A stretch of 64,000 bases of DNA, taken from NCBI GenBank assembly GCA_949825065.1, contig OX463862.1, positions 20,689,071 through 20,753,070 of the forward strand, written 5' to 3'. The notes beneath the pieces were generated by a model. It was not told the DNA's origin and searched no databases. It saw only the letters and a list, made by a program, of their open reading frames with translations. The position numbers and the translations under genes were made by a program. This DNA is from Odontocerum albicorne. Lineage: Eukaryota > Arthropoda > Insecta > Trichoptera > Odontoceridae. Each line of letters starts with the position of its first letter. Position 1 is the first letter of the stretch. Shown here in pieces: positions 10,343 through 20,635 of this stretch.

Positions 10343-13300
10343 GTAATATATTATAATGCGGATGCAGAATTGTACCCAATATAATGGTCGCAGCCGCTCC
10401 TTTCATATCTTTCCAATATTTATTTTTTACCTTTTTTTTTAATCATTTATATATTTTTATTATCTTTGAATAAAGGTTATATTCCTATTAAAAGTAAAGT
10501 TCTAATACACAATGGATGTGGACATTTTCAGTTGCTCCAAGGGGAAGCTGAAATCAGAAATATTTTAGATTTCTCAATATTAATTTTTTGTTTTTTATTT
10601 ATCAAGATGAATTTAAAGTACTTACTTTTAATTATTTTTATTTTGTTTTGATGTGTTCAAGTTTTGATGTTTTTTTTTAAATTTGCTGTTGATTTTCATT
10701 TTTGTTATTTGCTATGGTTTAAAGTTCATATGATTGCTGTTTTCATTTGATTTTTTTTCTTTTATAGTTTGATTTGTATTGAATTTTGATGTTTTTTAAA
10801 GGCTGCATTTAAAAAAAATTAATAAATAATTAAAGTACTTGAGGAGAATTAGCTTTCTAGATAGCCCTGTATAATAGGAATCGTCCTTTTATTATCATTA
10901 TTTTACTTCATAATGACCAGTATAATGGATAATGGGATTTCCATAGTGCGAGTAAGGCAACTTCGAGGTCCTGGAGTTGACTACTGCTTTCATTTCAGAT
11001 ATACAACTGCAGTTACTTCCCAATATCTATATGCCATCAAAACCATTTGTTTCCACATTGAGTGTGATAAGATCTTGAATAGCCATTATAATTCCGGTTT
11101 AGACCTCTGCTAACAACTTTTTTAAACTAAAACACTCATTTGTGAGGACATCAGCTAACACAATAATCTTAGAAAGAAGCATTATTTTGCTAACAAAATG
11201 TTCTGTGACTCTTAATGAGTCCTGTGACATTGAACCAGTGTAAAAACCATCAGGTCAAGTTTTTATATACAAACCTAGGAAATCTCGTTTAGGGTTTTTT
11301 TGTTTCCTTACTTATTTTTATTTGCTTTTTCTTTATGAACATTTGGTAGTTACACTTGACATAGATATTACCATTCTTTATAGCATTGCTTTCCAGAAAG
11401 TAAAAAGTTTAGGGAGATAACCTTGAAATAAAATATAGATTCAGTATACTGTAAAGTAGCCAATAGTAATGTTTTTTATTCTGATTATAAGGCACACATT
11501 TCTACAACATTTATTGGATTTGGTTTAGAAAACTATTAGTTTTGTATATTTTTTCAGTTTTTAAATGCATACAAAGGTGATTGGCCGGTAGCTAAGTATT
11601 ATGGAGCGTGTGGTCGAATAGTTCTTGAAAGTTCTGAAGGGTATTCTATACGTTTAACAGACAATTGGCTGAATAGAGTAAGCTACGCTATTGACATGCT
11701 GCAAATTGCTGATAAGTTCACCTTTGGTCATTATCGTTTCAGGTAATTATGTTAACAGATTTTTTAATAAAATAAATTAAACACTATTTTTCTTTGTATT
11801 TACCACTGTATTATTTATTGAGTTTTCTACCGGTTTCAAAGACATCTCTCTTCTTTGTCAAGTGATGAGGAACTAAATTGAATGTGGTCACTGGTAAAGA
11901 GAGCGGTTAGTAACTAATAAGGAGAAGGGGTGTGTCAAGGCAGACACATCCCTTCTCCTTACTAGCCACTAACCCCTCTCTTGGCGGAGAGTTGGGAAGA
12001 GGGATTGTTAGAGAAAACAAGGGATGAATCTAAAATACAGCTTGACAAGTTGCAAATAGTCTGCAATGCTTGATTTTTGATGCAGTCACATCCAACCACA
12101 TTATTCTAATGCTGAAGAAATTTCACTGATGTAAGTGTACTGGTAGAGTTGAGTTGAAACAGTGTATTATGGTGTGCTATTGTATAAAACCTCTGTTGTA
12201 TACAGTACACCCTGGTAAGCTCTTACAACCAACCAGAAATATGTTAAAGAGGTCTTAAGTGAAAACCAGACTGGATTTTTTTTTAAATAATTTGGTTTCC
12301 TACAAGAATAGAACCTAAAACCTCCAAGCTGGAAGACAAGTATTATATATTATCAACTATGCCATGGAGATTGTCAACTATAAATGTTCTGGCACCGCAT
12401 TATGTGATGGAATAATAATTCATTAGTGTGATTTCTAGGAGGCGTACTTAACTGAAGTCATCTGAATCTTAACGTTAACCGTCTAGTTGAGGTGGATCAG
12501 GAAAACAGAACAAGTTACTTTGATTAGTCTTTTGGAGTAGCTGACCATAAAGTATAAAATAAACTAGATAGATCTTATAACTGTTTTTTTATTGATTTGT
12601 TTATATTATTTTAGGTTTTATTTAACGGATATCACTTTGGACAACTTTGTTATTAAAGATATTAATAGTAGATTTGATAATATCAGAATAATCAACATGG
12701 AGAATGTGATTGTTGTGGATAAGATGTCACAGAAGGTGCCAGTGGATTGGAAGAAGACAAATCACACAAGTGAAGTGATTCCTTGCAAGGGATGCTTTGC
12801 CTTCTCAACAGAGAAGATCTGCGGACACTTCCTCAGTGACCATAACCACTACAGCATCTGCAAACTGTTGCAGGATGAGGTTTTGGCTGATGTGCCCAAG
12901 TTAATTCTGCAGGTAATATATTTTTTTATTTGTTAAATCAAAATGCATTAAACGCTTTAAGTAACACAAGAAAAAATGCCTAGTTGTTGCTTATTTTTCT
13001 AAATAAGATAAGATTTAGTGTTTGGTAGTGTCTATCCAGATGGTAAGGTGTCGTTTTCTTTGATCAATTCAACTATACAATATTTTTTCTTGTAGTTCAA
13101 CATTTTTTCGACTACCGAACGTTCGACTATCGAATTGACTATCAGGATTTTATGTATGATACCAGTAATTGTAGAACTCAACAATTTTATTGAATTATTT
13201 ATAAGCTATTTTGTTTCCAAAAAAAATATGAAAATAGTTTTGTTTATTTTAAAAACTTTAAACTCTGTCAAATAATTGTATTTCACATCCATTGTATACT

Positions 13301-14601
13301 CATACAGTACAACCTGGCGGGCGTTATGCAATATGGAAATTACAGTACAACCTGTCGGGCGTTATGCAATATGGAAATTATAGTACAACCTGGCGGGCGT
13401 TATGCAACATAGAAATTTACAGAAGCATTTGAAAAAGTTATAAGCTAGAGTGGAATTGTTTATATTACCTTCATGAATCAAACCTGATATCAGAGGGTGG
13501 AAGACAAACATTCTATTGATTGGAAGTAATTATATAATAAAGTAACTGGCTCACACCACAATTTATATATTCAGACTATGAAATATCAAATAAAAACACC
13601 TTAAACTCATTTGAAGCAAGTTGGTTGGAAGAATTTTTTTTATAGCAATAACTAGATGTACCTTGTACACAAAAGAATGAAAATAAGTAATCGCACTAAT
13701 GTTTATCTGAACTACTGTCGCAGATTCTTCAACTATGGCGTTTGCCTCCTTTTAACCTGTACACCGCGTTAAAAATCAAATTCCACGAATCCTGTGCGCG
13801 GCACAATTTTGGCGTTTTTTAACTTCTAAGTTTAAACGCGTATTTTGTTTAGAACCACTGATATTTGATTACAACACCATGTAAACATGACATTCAAGTA
13901 ATTTTCTGATAATAAATAATAGTCATTACTCTTAAGGAGATTTGAAACTTGGATTGTCGTCAGATCACAGGCGTTTGTGCTTCCCGCGAGGAACACGTTA
14001 AGGACGTCAATGTCCATCAATTTCGCCTTCAATTTTATGATATATACACCAATCATTATGCCGTGTCCCTTGCGGGGTAGGCAGATCGAAATTGATAGAA
14101 AACAGATCTCCAAATATTTCTATCCATGCATACAATTTTCACCTCCTTAGCATTCATACATCTCGTCGTGCACAATCGTCTATTATTCATATTTCTCACT
14201 TTACCTTCTTTTAAAATCTGGCAATTTTGGTCCAGCCACATTTTCCTCTTCCATGCATACCTTGCACATCTCACTTGTATATTTGCTAATGCTAACATTT
14301 CATTTTATAGGAAATAAGTCTTGCACATCCTCGGGTTTTTATCGTTTTAGCACCATACAAGTGTTTAACCACTATACAAGAATATAGGAAAGACTAAATT
14401 ATGATATGGTAGCGTTGATAAATTACAATGAAATTGTTTCAGGTTTCGCCTTTCTTCAATGGATTGGTATCTAATTGTGTAGAACCAACGAGGAGTGCAG
14501 ACCGTTTTATTGCAGCAAAAAGTCTGATAGATGAATTACAGAAGATCCTTAAAGTCTTGCAAGATAACAAAAGAGACTCCGGGACTCCGATGATTCCATA
14601 A
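9746..14601 (+). CDS. DIPK2: DIPK2-like protein, copy 1 (four exons, 412 aa)
   Basis: Divergent protein kinase domain 2 family (DIA1/DIA1R), secretory-pathway proteins with a kinase-like fold; enzymatic activity is not established from sequence. Exons 9746-10342, 11558-11742, 12615-12912 and 14443-14601 join with all frames and GT-AG sites consistent (1239 nt). Seen: N-terminal hydrophobic anchor (about residues 12-33), CPLCYGVDRC at 50-59, KKLAHNAELKKLEAKAC, NLNAEPILLK, WPVAKYYGACGR, LQIADKFTFGHYRFRFYLTD, LDNF, ENVIVVDKM, CGHFLSDHNHYSICK and a C-terminal CVEP...DRFIAAKSL block; all have counterparts in the vertebrate family. Odd: the position preceding MENV is Asn, where copies 2 and 3 have Asp. 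A polyadenylation signal AATAAA lies at 14608-14613. Introns carry a hairpin, SINEs and a LINE fragment. First of three tandem paralogues. Confidence 0.92.
11558..11742 (+). CDS. DIPK2: DIPK2-like copy 1, exon 2
   Basis: 185 nt after TTTTCAG, encoding FLNAYKGDWPVAKYYGACGR through QIADKFTFGHYRF, ending CAG|GTAATT in phase 2. Same length as exon 2 of copy 2. Confidence 0.9.
11917..11996. repeat. Long hairpin in intron 2 of DIPK2-like copy 1
   Basis: Arms of about 36-40 nt (gcggttagtaactaataagg... and ...ccttactagccactaacccc) are inverted with a few mismatches around a 6-nt loop (aaggca). This is the structure of a foldback MITE or a potential precursor hairpin. No terminal duplication was identified. 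Confidence 0.7.
12185..12345 (-). repeat. tRNA-derived SINE (family S1), reverse copy
   Basis: In reverse it reads the S1 order: ...ggtttt (degraded head), ccagtctggttttcacttaa, gacctctttaacat, then ttgtaagagctt and a GTACTGTATA-like tail. Matches the forward copies at 23697 and 59414. In intron 2 of DIPK2-like copy 1. Confidence 0.65.
12615..12912 (+). CDS. DIPK2: DIPK2-like copy 1, exon 3
   Basis: 298 nt after TTTTAG, carrying the catalytic-loop-like TDITLDNF, the ENVIVVDKM block and the Cys/His-rich CGHFLSDHNHYSICK segment; ends CAG|GTAATA in phase 0. Its distal 180 nt are about 94% identical to copy 2. Confidence 0.9.
13304..13417 (-). repeat. 38-bp unit repeated three times (S1 SINE tail)
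   Basis: Units begin at 13304, 13342 and 13380 (acagtacaacctggcgggcg...). The motif is the tail of the S1 SINE in reverse, so this looks like a tandemly amplified SINE end in intron 3 of copy 1. Confidence 0.75.
13756..13997. mobile_element. Possible piggyBac-like MITE
   Basis: TTAA at 13752-13755 and 13998-14001 enclose weakly inverted ends (cctgtacaccgcg versus cgcgaggaacacg). Support is only moderate because the arms are imperfect. Confidence 0.35.
14030..14300 (-). pseudogene. LINE 3'-end remnant in intron 3 of copy 1
   Basis: Minus-strand translation includes KEGKVRNMNNRRLC, RCMNAKEVKIVCMDRNIWRS and SAYPARDTA, matching the LINE tail at 58440-58760 (NNRRLCMNVEEAKVMCVDRK...). Same family, opposite strand. 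Confidence 0.65.
14443..14601 (+). CDS. DIPK2: DIPK2-like copy 1, exon 4 (C-terminus)
   Basis: 159 nt after TTTCAG: VSPFFNGLVSNCVEPTRSAD, then RFIAAKSLIDELQKILKVL and stop TAA. It matches the final helix region of the family, which normally closes with an ECxxP...RFxAAKxL motif. Confidence 0.9.
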   Translation, partial: VSPFFNGLVSNCVEPTRSADRFIAAKSLIDELQKILKVLQDNKRDSGTPMIP

Positions 14602-14860
14602 ATCCAGAATAAACTTTTTTTGTCTATCTCAAATATATTCTGCAATTATTTGGAAACTATATTTTCTACAGAGAGAATTATAAATTGGAGAAATTGGTGG
14701 TTTTCGTGGGAGGGCAGAGAGTAAGGGGCGGATCTTCGAATCGGTAGACTGACATGGTGATGTTACTGACAAGGTGATGTTACTGATCTTCCTATTTTTT
14801 GTTATTCAGACTGTGGAAAATGTCAGTAAAGCCTTAACAATGAGTCACACTTTTCAGTCG

Positions 14861-15358
14861 TGAGCAAGGTAAATGGAAAAGTAATATATGAAAGCTAAGG
14901 AATGAGCAAGGTAAATGGAGAAGAAATATATGAAAGCTAAGGAATGAGCAAGGTAAACGGAGAAGAAATATATGAAAGCTAAGGAATGAGCAAGGTAAAT
15001 TGAGAAGTAATATATGAAAGCTAAGGAATGAGCAAGGTAAATGGAGAAGTAATATATGAAAGCTAAGGAATGAGCAAGGTAAATGGAGAAGAAATATATG
15101 AAAGCTAAGGAATGAGCAAGGTAAACGGAGAAGAAATATATGAAAGCTAAGGAATGAGCAAGGTAAATTGAGAAGTAATATATGAAAGCTAAGGAATGAG
15201 CAAGGTAAATGGAGAAGTAATATATGAAAGCTAAGGAATGAGCAAGGTAAATGGAGAAGAAATATATGAAAGCTAAGGAATGAGCAAGGTAAACGGAGAA
15301 GTAATATATGAAAGCTAAGGAATGAGCAAGGTAAATGGAGAAGTAATATATGAAAGCT
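14861..15358 (+). repeat. 42-bp minisatellite with four-unit higher-order order
   Basis: About 12 copies of a 42-bp unit (tgagcaaggtaaatggagaa...). Variant positions (aatgg/aacgg/aattg and gaagaaat/gaagtaat) recur in the same order every four units, a 168-bp higher-order period. It starts 260 bp after the stop of DIPK2-like copy 1. Confidence 0.97.
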
Positions 15359-16290
15359 GTGAACTCAGGGAAAAAAATTTCAAAGGGTACAAATCAATTT
15401 ATATCTCTTGTATTCTTGTAAGGAGAAGAACTGCTTTTTTTAGATTTACGGAAACAGTTTTTATTAAAAAATGTATGCAAAAAAAATAAAACTACATATA
15501 AACCAATAACGTTTCCGTACATTCTTCAAATGTTTGTACAATTTATTTTTAACATTAAAATGTACAACCATATTTCCGAATACCCTTCCAGACTCCAATG
15601 TCTTAAAATAAGATGGAGAAAAAATATCCAAAACTGTTCAACACTTTTTAAAGCGTTGAACAATCCAAGCTGTCCTCAATATTTGTGCGAAAAATTTAAT
15701 TTTCTTTCTAAGCATTAACTGTCCCTCTGATCTGATGATGGCAAAATCCTTTGTATTCCAATACATCATTATTCTATATATCATCTTTTGTGCTTCACTT
15801 CTCTCGACTAAGCTTAATCAGATGTACTTCATTCTTATAAATCTTTAAGAAAAAAGTAGAAAAAGTTTTACTCATTTAAAAATGTCCCTCATCCTATACA
15901 ATTCCCATCATTATCGCTATTTTCCATGAGATTTATCTTTTGTTATTTTTACTGTTATTATATATTAATTTATTATGTTTTTACTGTTATTATATATTAA
16001 TTTATTATGTTTAAGACATGGTCATGGATTCTAACAATAATTTTGTAACAAATGCTGGTTGATTTGAAGAAATTGTTTTAAAACAATAAATCCATACAAT
16101 TTTAAAACTAAATAAAATACTTGGTACAATTCTTAAATACAATTTAAAGAAAACATTATGAAAGTAATCAAGTCATATTGAAATAAGATATATAAAGAGA
16201 AAAGAGAAGAAAGGACAATAATAGAGAAGGGAAAAGTATAAACATCGTCAAAAAAATATTCTGTAAATTTCGCCTTAAATTTACAGAACC
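15359..16290. other. No gene; one LINE scrap
   Basis: At 15530-15720 a short plus-strand frame (IKMYNHISEYPSRLQ..., CPQYLCEKFNFLSKH) is LINE-like but weak. A 35-bp direct duplication (tttttactgttattatatat...) lies at about 15945-16011. The rest is AT-rich with nothing recognisable. Confidence 0.4.
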
Positions 16291-16304
16291 ATCATCTCAT
16301 TGTT

Positions 16305-16420
16305 TTGGTTGCTGAACCTAGTAGTGTAGTCACGTTTGCTAACAGGTTAACCTAGACATTTGCCTAAGGGCGCCAAGCCAAAGATGGTGCTCAAAGATTC
16401 ATAAATAGGTTATAAAAATA
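16305..16420 (+). repeat. Interspersed repeat family D, copy 1
   Basis: cgtttgctaacaggttaacc...gggcgccaagccaaag...cataaatag matches 21655-21740 (cgtttgctaacaagcaaacc...gggcgccaagtcaaag). Possibly a hAT fragment; unproven. Confidence 0.5.
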
Positions 16421-16639
16421 TGTACTAGAACGATTTAGATGAATGCTAATATGGAACAATACGTTCATTTCAGTTCATATTTAAAATCTAATGATAACCA
16501 CAAATGTTCAATGCTACAGTTTAGCAAACTTGATAAATAAAAAATTTGTAACTTTTCATCCAAATATTTACATTATTTTAAGATTATTTACATTATTGGA
16601 AAAGCATATTGTTTTCAGATGAGAGATATTTAAAAGAAA

Positions 16640-17620
16640 ATTCGATATATGGGTGAGTAATGAAAGATTAGAACAAGTTAAAGAATTTTGCTATTTAGGT
16701 AGTATTTTCTCAGATGATGAAAGAGGTATGAGAGATACACACAGCGTGTAACAATAGGAAATAAAGCCAATGAGATACTAAAACTGGACAGTATCAAAAT
16801 CTGCTAAAGTTATAGTCCATAACAGTATTTTAGTACCAACTTTGATGTATCATTGACACTTCCCTTCAAATTTCAGCGTCATAGCTTGACATTTGTAAAA
16901 ATTACGATGAAAACATCGATAAAATCAAAGAAATGTTGGCCGAAAACCGCAAATTGACCATCAGAGAGCTGGCATAGGACTTGAACATCGCTTATAGATC
17001 TGCTCAAGACATTTTGGTTAGTGATTTGAGCCTCAGACGTGTCGCTGCAAAACGGGTGCCGAAAGACCTCAATTTCATGCAAAAAAAGGACCACGTTGAA
17101 ATTGCGATTGACATGATTTCCATGAGTTTTTTTACCAAAAACAACATGACTACTATCCAGCAGCCTTTGAATTCACCTGATCCCTGTGACTTTTTCCTGT
17201 TCAACCAACTTAAAAAACCGCTTCGCGGAACGCATTACAGCACCCGAGAGGATGTCATCGAAGATGGCTCTGATGGCCATACCGAAAATTGAGTACCAGC
17301 GGTGTTTCAAGGATTGGATCAAGCGCTGGCGTAAGTGCGTTGCAGTCGATGGGGGGAACTTTGAAGGGGACCATATCAATTTGATGAATAAACTTGTATT
17401 TTCGATTTTATGAATAAAGTCCTAAAACTTTTTGATCAAGGTAGTATGTCTGTACTGTAAAAAATGCATTGGGTGACATTGTATGACAGAATATGGAATG
17501 AAATGATTAGGGATGAATGTAAACATAAGGCTAATGTGCAAAGTAAGATGAGATAGTTTGAGGCATGTACAACAACTTAATGAGGAAAGACTAACATAAC
17601 TAAATATAGTGTGAATGTGA
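16640..17620 (+). pseudogene. LINE RT remnant split by a mariner fragment
   Basis: Left part 16640-16861 encodes LEQVKEFCYLGSIFSDDERG (the conserved xYLGS block after the RT core). Right part 17451-17620 encodes YDRIWNEMIRDECKHKANVQ, the next LINE block. The mariner fragment at 16862-17450 sits between them. Both parts carry stops. Confidence 0.65.
16862..17450 (+). pseudogene. mariner transposase remnant, central deletion
   Basis: The N-terminal piece KEMLAENRKLTIRELA...LNIAYRSAQDILVS and RRVAAKRVPKDLNFMQKKDH jumps to SPDPCDFFLFNQLKKPLRGT (third-Asp region) and IEYQRCFKDWIKRWRKCVAV. The region with the first two catalytic Asp residues is lost and stops are present. The right end aaaactttttgatcaaggta resembles mariner termini. 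Confidence 0.75.
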
Positions 17621-17821
17621 ATGAAAAATATATATACCACGCCTTCCACTCATATTTATGAACTAAAAAAAGTATGTTTGAATCAAGTGAACTATATTTT
17701 GAAGTAAAATAATTCATCTATTAGAAGGTAGGTACTTACAATATAATAGGGTTGATTATTTTTTTAAACTTTTTTCTTTCGGGTTCGTTATATTTTTGAA
17801 TGTATGTTTGAATAAAATATA

Positions 17822-18336
17822 GGGTGGCCCAAAATAATGTATACACACTTTGAATGATTATAAATTCACTATTAATCAAGATATATCTAAGATTAGAACT
17901 CCAGATGACAAATGTAGAATTTTTCATTTGTCGCAAGTGCTTTAATTGATTGCCATTCTGATCCATGCACAAACATCACAATCATTTGGCTTAGTATTTG
18001 GGTGCATTTTCTTTCAATGGATGCTCTTAATTCATTAACTGTTATCAGTTTTGTGCTATAAACTTTATCTTTGATAAGTCCCCATAAAAAAATCCATTAG
18101 CGTGAGGTCTGAGGAGCGCGTGGGGTGTTTAATGTTATTTCTACGTCTAATCTGGTTCGGTAAATTTCCATCAAGATAGGTCCTCACATCACGATGGTAG
18201 TGAAGAGGTGCACCATCGTGCTGGAAATAAAAGTTTTCCTCAAGCCTAAACTTTTCACGAATGCGTCATATGACAAATTCTTGTAGCTAGTTCAAGTAAA
18301 TGACACGGTGCAAAAGTGTATATTTTTTGGGGCACC
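17822..18336 (-). mobile_element. IS630/mariner-superfamily remnant with terminal repeats
   Basis: The ends gggtggcccaaaataatgta and atattttttggggcacc are inverted and TA flanks both sides. The minus strand contains the FQHDGAPLHYHRDVRTYLDG and SSDLTLMDFF blocks typical of DDE transposases that read QQDGAPPHY...RSPDLTPLDFFLWG. The N-terminal half is deleted; stops are present. Confidence 0.75.
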
Positions 18337-18759
18337 TATATTAAGACTCAGTTATCATAACATTATGTAACAACTGTTGATATACTTGATATGTTGTATA
18401 AACACAATCTGATAATACACTCTGCAATTAGGTCAGCACACATAATTCGTGAATTACAGGTCCGGGTAAACTATGGTCGTCCATGCTGATACCGAAGTCG
18501 GAAAGTGTGAAAGCTACACTGCACTCCATAAGTAAACTATACACATTTCCCCTGCATTCCAGTTCTTATTATAGATCTAGTCACTTCATATTCACATATG
18601 AGCGTGAATAATGGAACACAGTCTGTATGAATGTAGAAGGAGCAAAATAGGTGTGTAGATCTAGTCTTTCTAGTGTAGATGAGATGAATGTCACCAACAG
18701 ATTCTCAGTCCTTCGATTCTTTGGATATAGCCTGTGATGAAGTATATAGTTTTTTTCTA

Positions 18760-20047
18760 TTGGGTGTACAAATAAGTCACCGCCATTTGACAAAAGTTGG
18801 CGCCACCAGTAAGTTATGGTTAAAATTGTCAGTTGTAAAATGTCATTATCGTAAGGTTGGACATCTGTCAACAACATGACCTTGAAATATTAGTGAATTT
18901 TTATCAGTATAACATATTTTTTTGTGTTCGAAAATGTCAAGTTTTGAGCCGAATAAGCGTCATTTGCGGGAACTTTTGATTTACTTCTTCAATTTGAAGA
19001 AATCTGCAGCTGAGGCGCATCGATTGCTTGTAGAAGCATATGGTGAGGCTGCCTTAAGTGAGAGAAGTTGTCGTGAGTGGTTTCAAAAGTTTAAGAACGG
19101 TGAATTTGACATCGAAGACAAAGAACGTAGCGGAAGGCCGAAAGTGTACGAAGATGCGGAATTGGAAGTATTATTGGATCAAGATTCGTGCCAAACGCAA
19201 GAAGAACTTGCACTTACATTAGGAGTGACTCAACAAGCAATTTCACATAGGTTGAAATCATTGGGAATGATTCAAAAACAAGGAAATTGGGTTCCATATG
19301 AACTGACACCGAGAAACGTTGAACGCCGATTTTCCACATGTGAAATGCTGCTTGCCAGGCATAAACGAAAGGGTTTTCTGCACCGTATAGTCACTAGTGA
19401 TGAAAAATGGATCCACTATGATAATCCAAAAAGGAAGAAATCATGGGGAACCCCTGGCCATGCTTCAACATCTACAGCTAAGCCAAATATTCATGGAAAA
19501 AAACTCTTGTTGTGTATTTGGTGGGATCAGCTTGGTGTCGTGTATTATGAGTTGCTCAAACCGAACGAAACCATTGCTGGGGCTGTCTACCGAGCACAAT
19601 TGATGAGATTGAGTCGAGCACTCGAGGAAAAGCGCGCACACTGCTACTCCAGACACGACAAAATTATTCTCCTGCATGATAATGCTCGTCCACATGTTGC
19701 GGCGCCGGTCAAAACCTTTTTGGAAACAATCAATTGGGAAGTTTTACCCCACCCGCTGTATTCACCAGACATTGCTCCTTCTGATTTTCACTTGTTTCGA
19801 TCGATGACGCATGACCTGTCTGAGCAGCACTTCACATCATATGAAGATACCAAAAATTGGGTCGATTCGTGGATAGCCTCAAAAGATGAAGCATTCTTCC
19901 GACGCTGTATCCGTATGCTGCCAGAAAGATGGGAAAAGGTAGTGGCAAGCGATGGGCAATACTTCGAATAAAACATGAGGTTCCGTTCTTTCACAATAAA
20001 TGCCCAATTTTTGATAAAAAACGGCGGAAACTTATTTGTACACCTAA
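18760..20047 (+). mobile_element. Structurally complete Mos1-like mariner element
   Basis: 1288 bp, flanked by TA at 18758-18759 and 20048-20049. Inverted termini are ttgggtgtacaaataagt and acttatttgtacacctaa. The single ORF is intact (next entry). Mos1 itself is about 1.29 kb with a 345-aa transposase, so this copy has full family length. Confidence 0.95.
18934..19971 (+). CDS. mariner transposase, Mos1-like, intact (345 aa)
   Basis: Cut-and-paste DNA transposase. The Met at 18934 (MSSFEPNK) is chosen because it gives 345 aa, exactly the Mos1 length; an upstream Met at 18922 adds four residues. Domains: helix-turn-helix DNA-binding region over residues 1-115, linker motif WVPYEL at 119-124, DD34D catalytic domain. 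The catalytic Asp residues are D156 (TSDEKW), D249 (HDNARPH) and D284 (APSDFHLF), the same positions as in Mos1. No stop or frameshift was seen. The usual TGDEKW reads TSDEKW, a small departure next to D156. It may still be active, but that is inference from integrity only. Confidence 0.95.
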   Translation: MSSFEPNKRHLRELLIYFFNLKKSAAEAHRLLVEAYGEAALSERSCREWFQKFKNGEFDIEDKERSGRPKVYEDAELEVLLDQDSCQTQEELALTLGVTQQAISHRLKSLGMIQKQGNWVPYELTPRNVERRFSTCEMLLARHKRKGFLHRIVTSDEKWIHYDNPKRKKSWGTPGHASTSTAKPNIHGKKLLLCIWWDQLGVVYYELLKPNETIAGAVYRAQLMRLSRALEEKRAHCYSRHDKIILLHDNARPHVAAPVKTFLETINWEVLPHPLYSPDIAPSDFHLFRSMTHDLSEQHFTSYEDTKNWVDSWIASKDEAFFRRCIRMLPERWEKVVASDGQYFE

Positions 20048-20299
20048 TAGTTGCTGGAGGTGTGAAAGAACTGTAAGAAAATCTCCAATGTGTTGTGATA
20101 ATTACTTAAGGGGTTACAGGAATGTCCTTTCACTACTCTCTGAACTACCTAATGTAGAAATTAATCGAGAGCAATTGTAATGGATTATTGTGTTTCGTTG
20201 TATACAGTACAACCAGGAATCAAATACAACCACATATTTAAAAAATAAAAATTGTGCAAAAAATCTTGAGTTTAAATTTTGAGTATTTTTGATACTTTT

Positions 20300-20480
20300 T
20301 CAGTATGAGGTGGATGACCGCGCAGAAACGCACTGGATTTCCATGCGGAAGGTTGTCGGTTCAAACTCCGCACTGTGCTACTCCCTCGAATGATGCAGGC
20401 ATTCGCACCAATATAAGTGCAACTGTTGTATGTTCTGACTTTGGGCACTGTAGAAAAATCCTGATACACTAAGTTTGCCA
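20300..20480 (+). repeat. tRNA-derived SINE, family S2
   Basis: An A-box-like gtggatgaccg is followed about 45 bp later by a B-box ggttcaaactcc. The pairing and spacing fit a pol III head; the downstream tail is unique to this copy in the window. Confidence 0.6.
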
Positions 20481-20635
20481 TGAACCGAAAAAGTTTGGAA
20501 ACACTGGCCTTATGTAAAAAATGGGGGCAGTCTCAACTAATACCGTGGGCCTATTTTAATTACCAGTCCGCCATTGCTTTGAGCCTTGATTTCGTACGAA
20601 GCAATTACTACATTTTTATCTTTAAATTTGATGTA

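Noticed and set aside
14861..15358. CRISPR-like array
   Set aside because: Units are contiguous with no unique spacers, and the window is eukaryotic.
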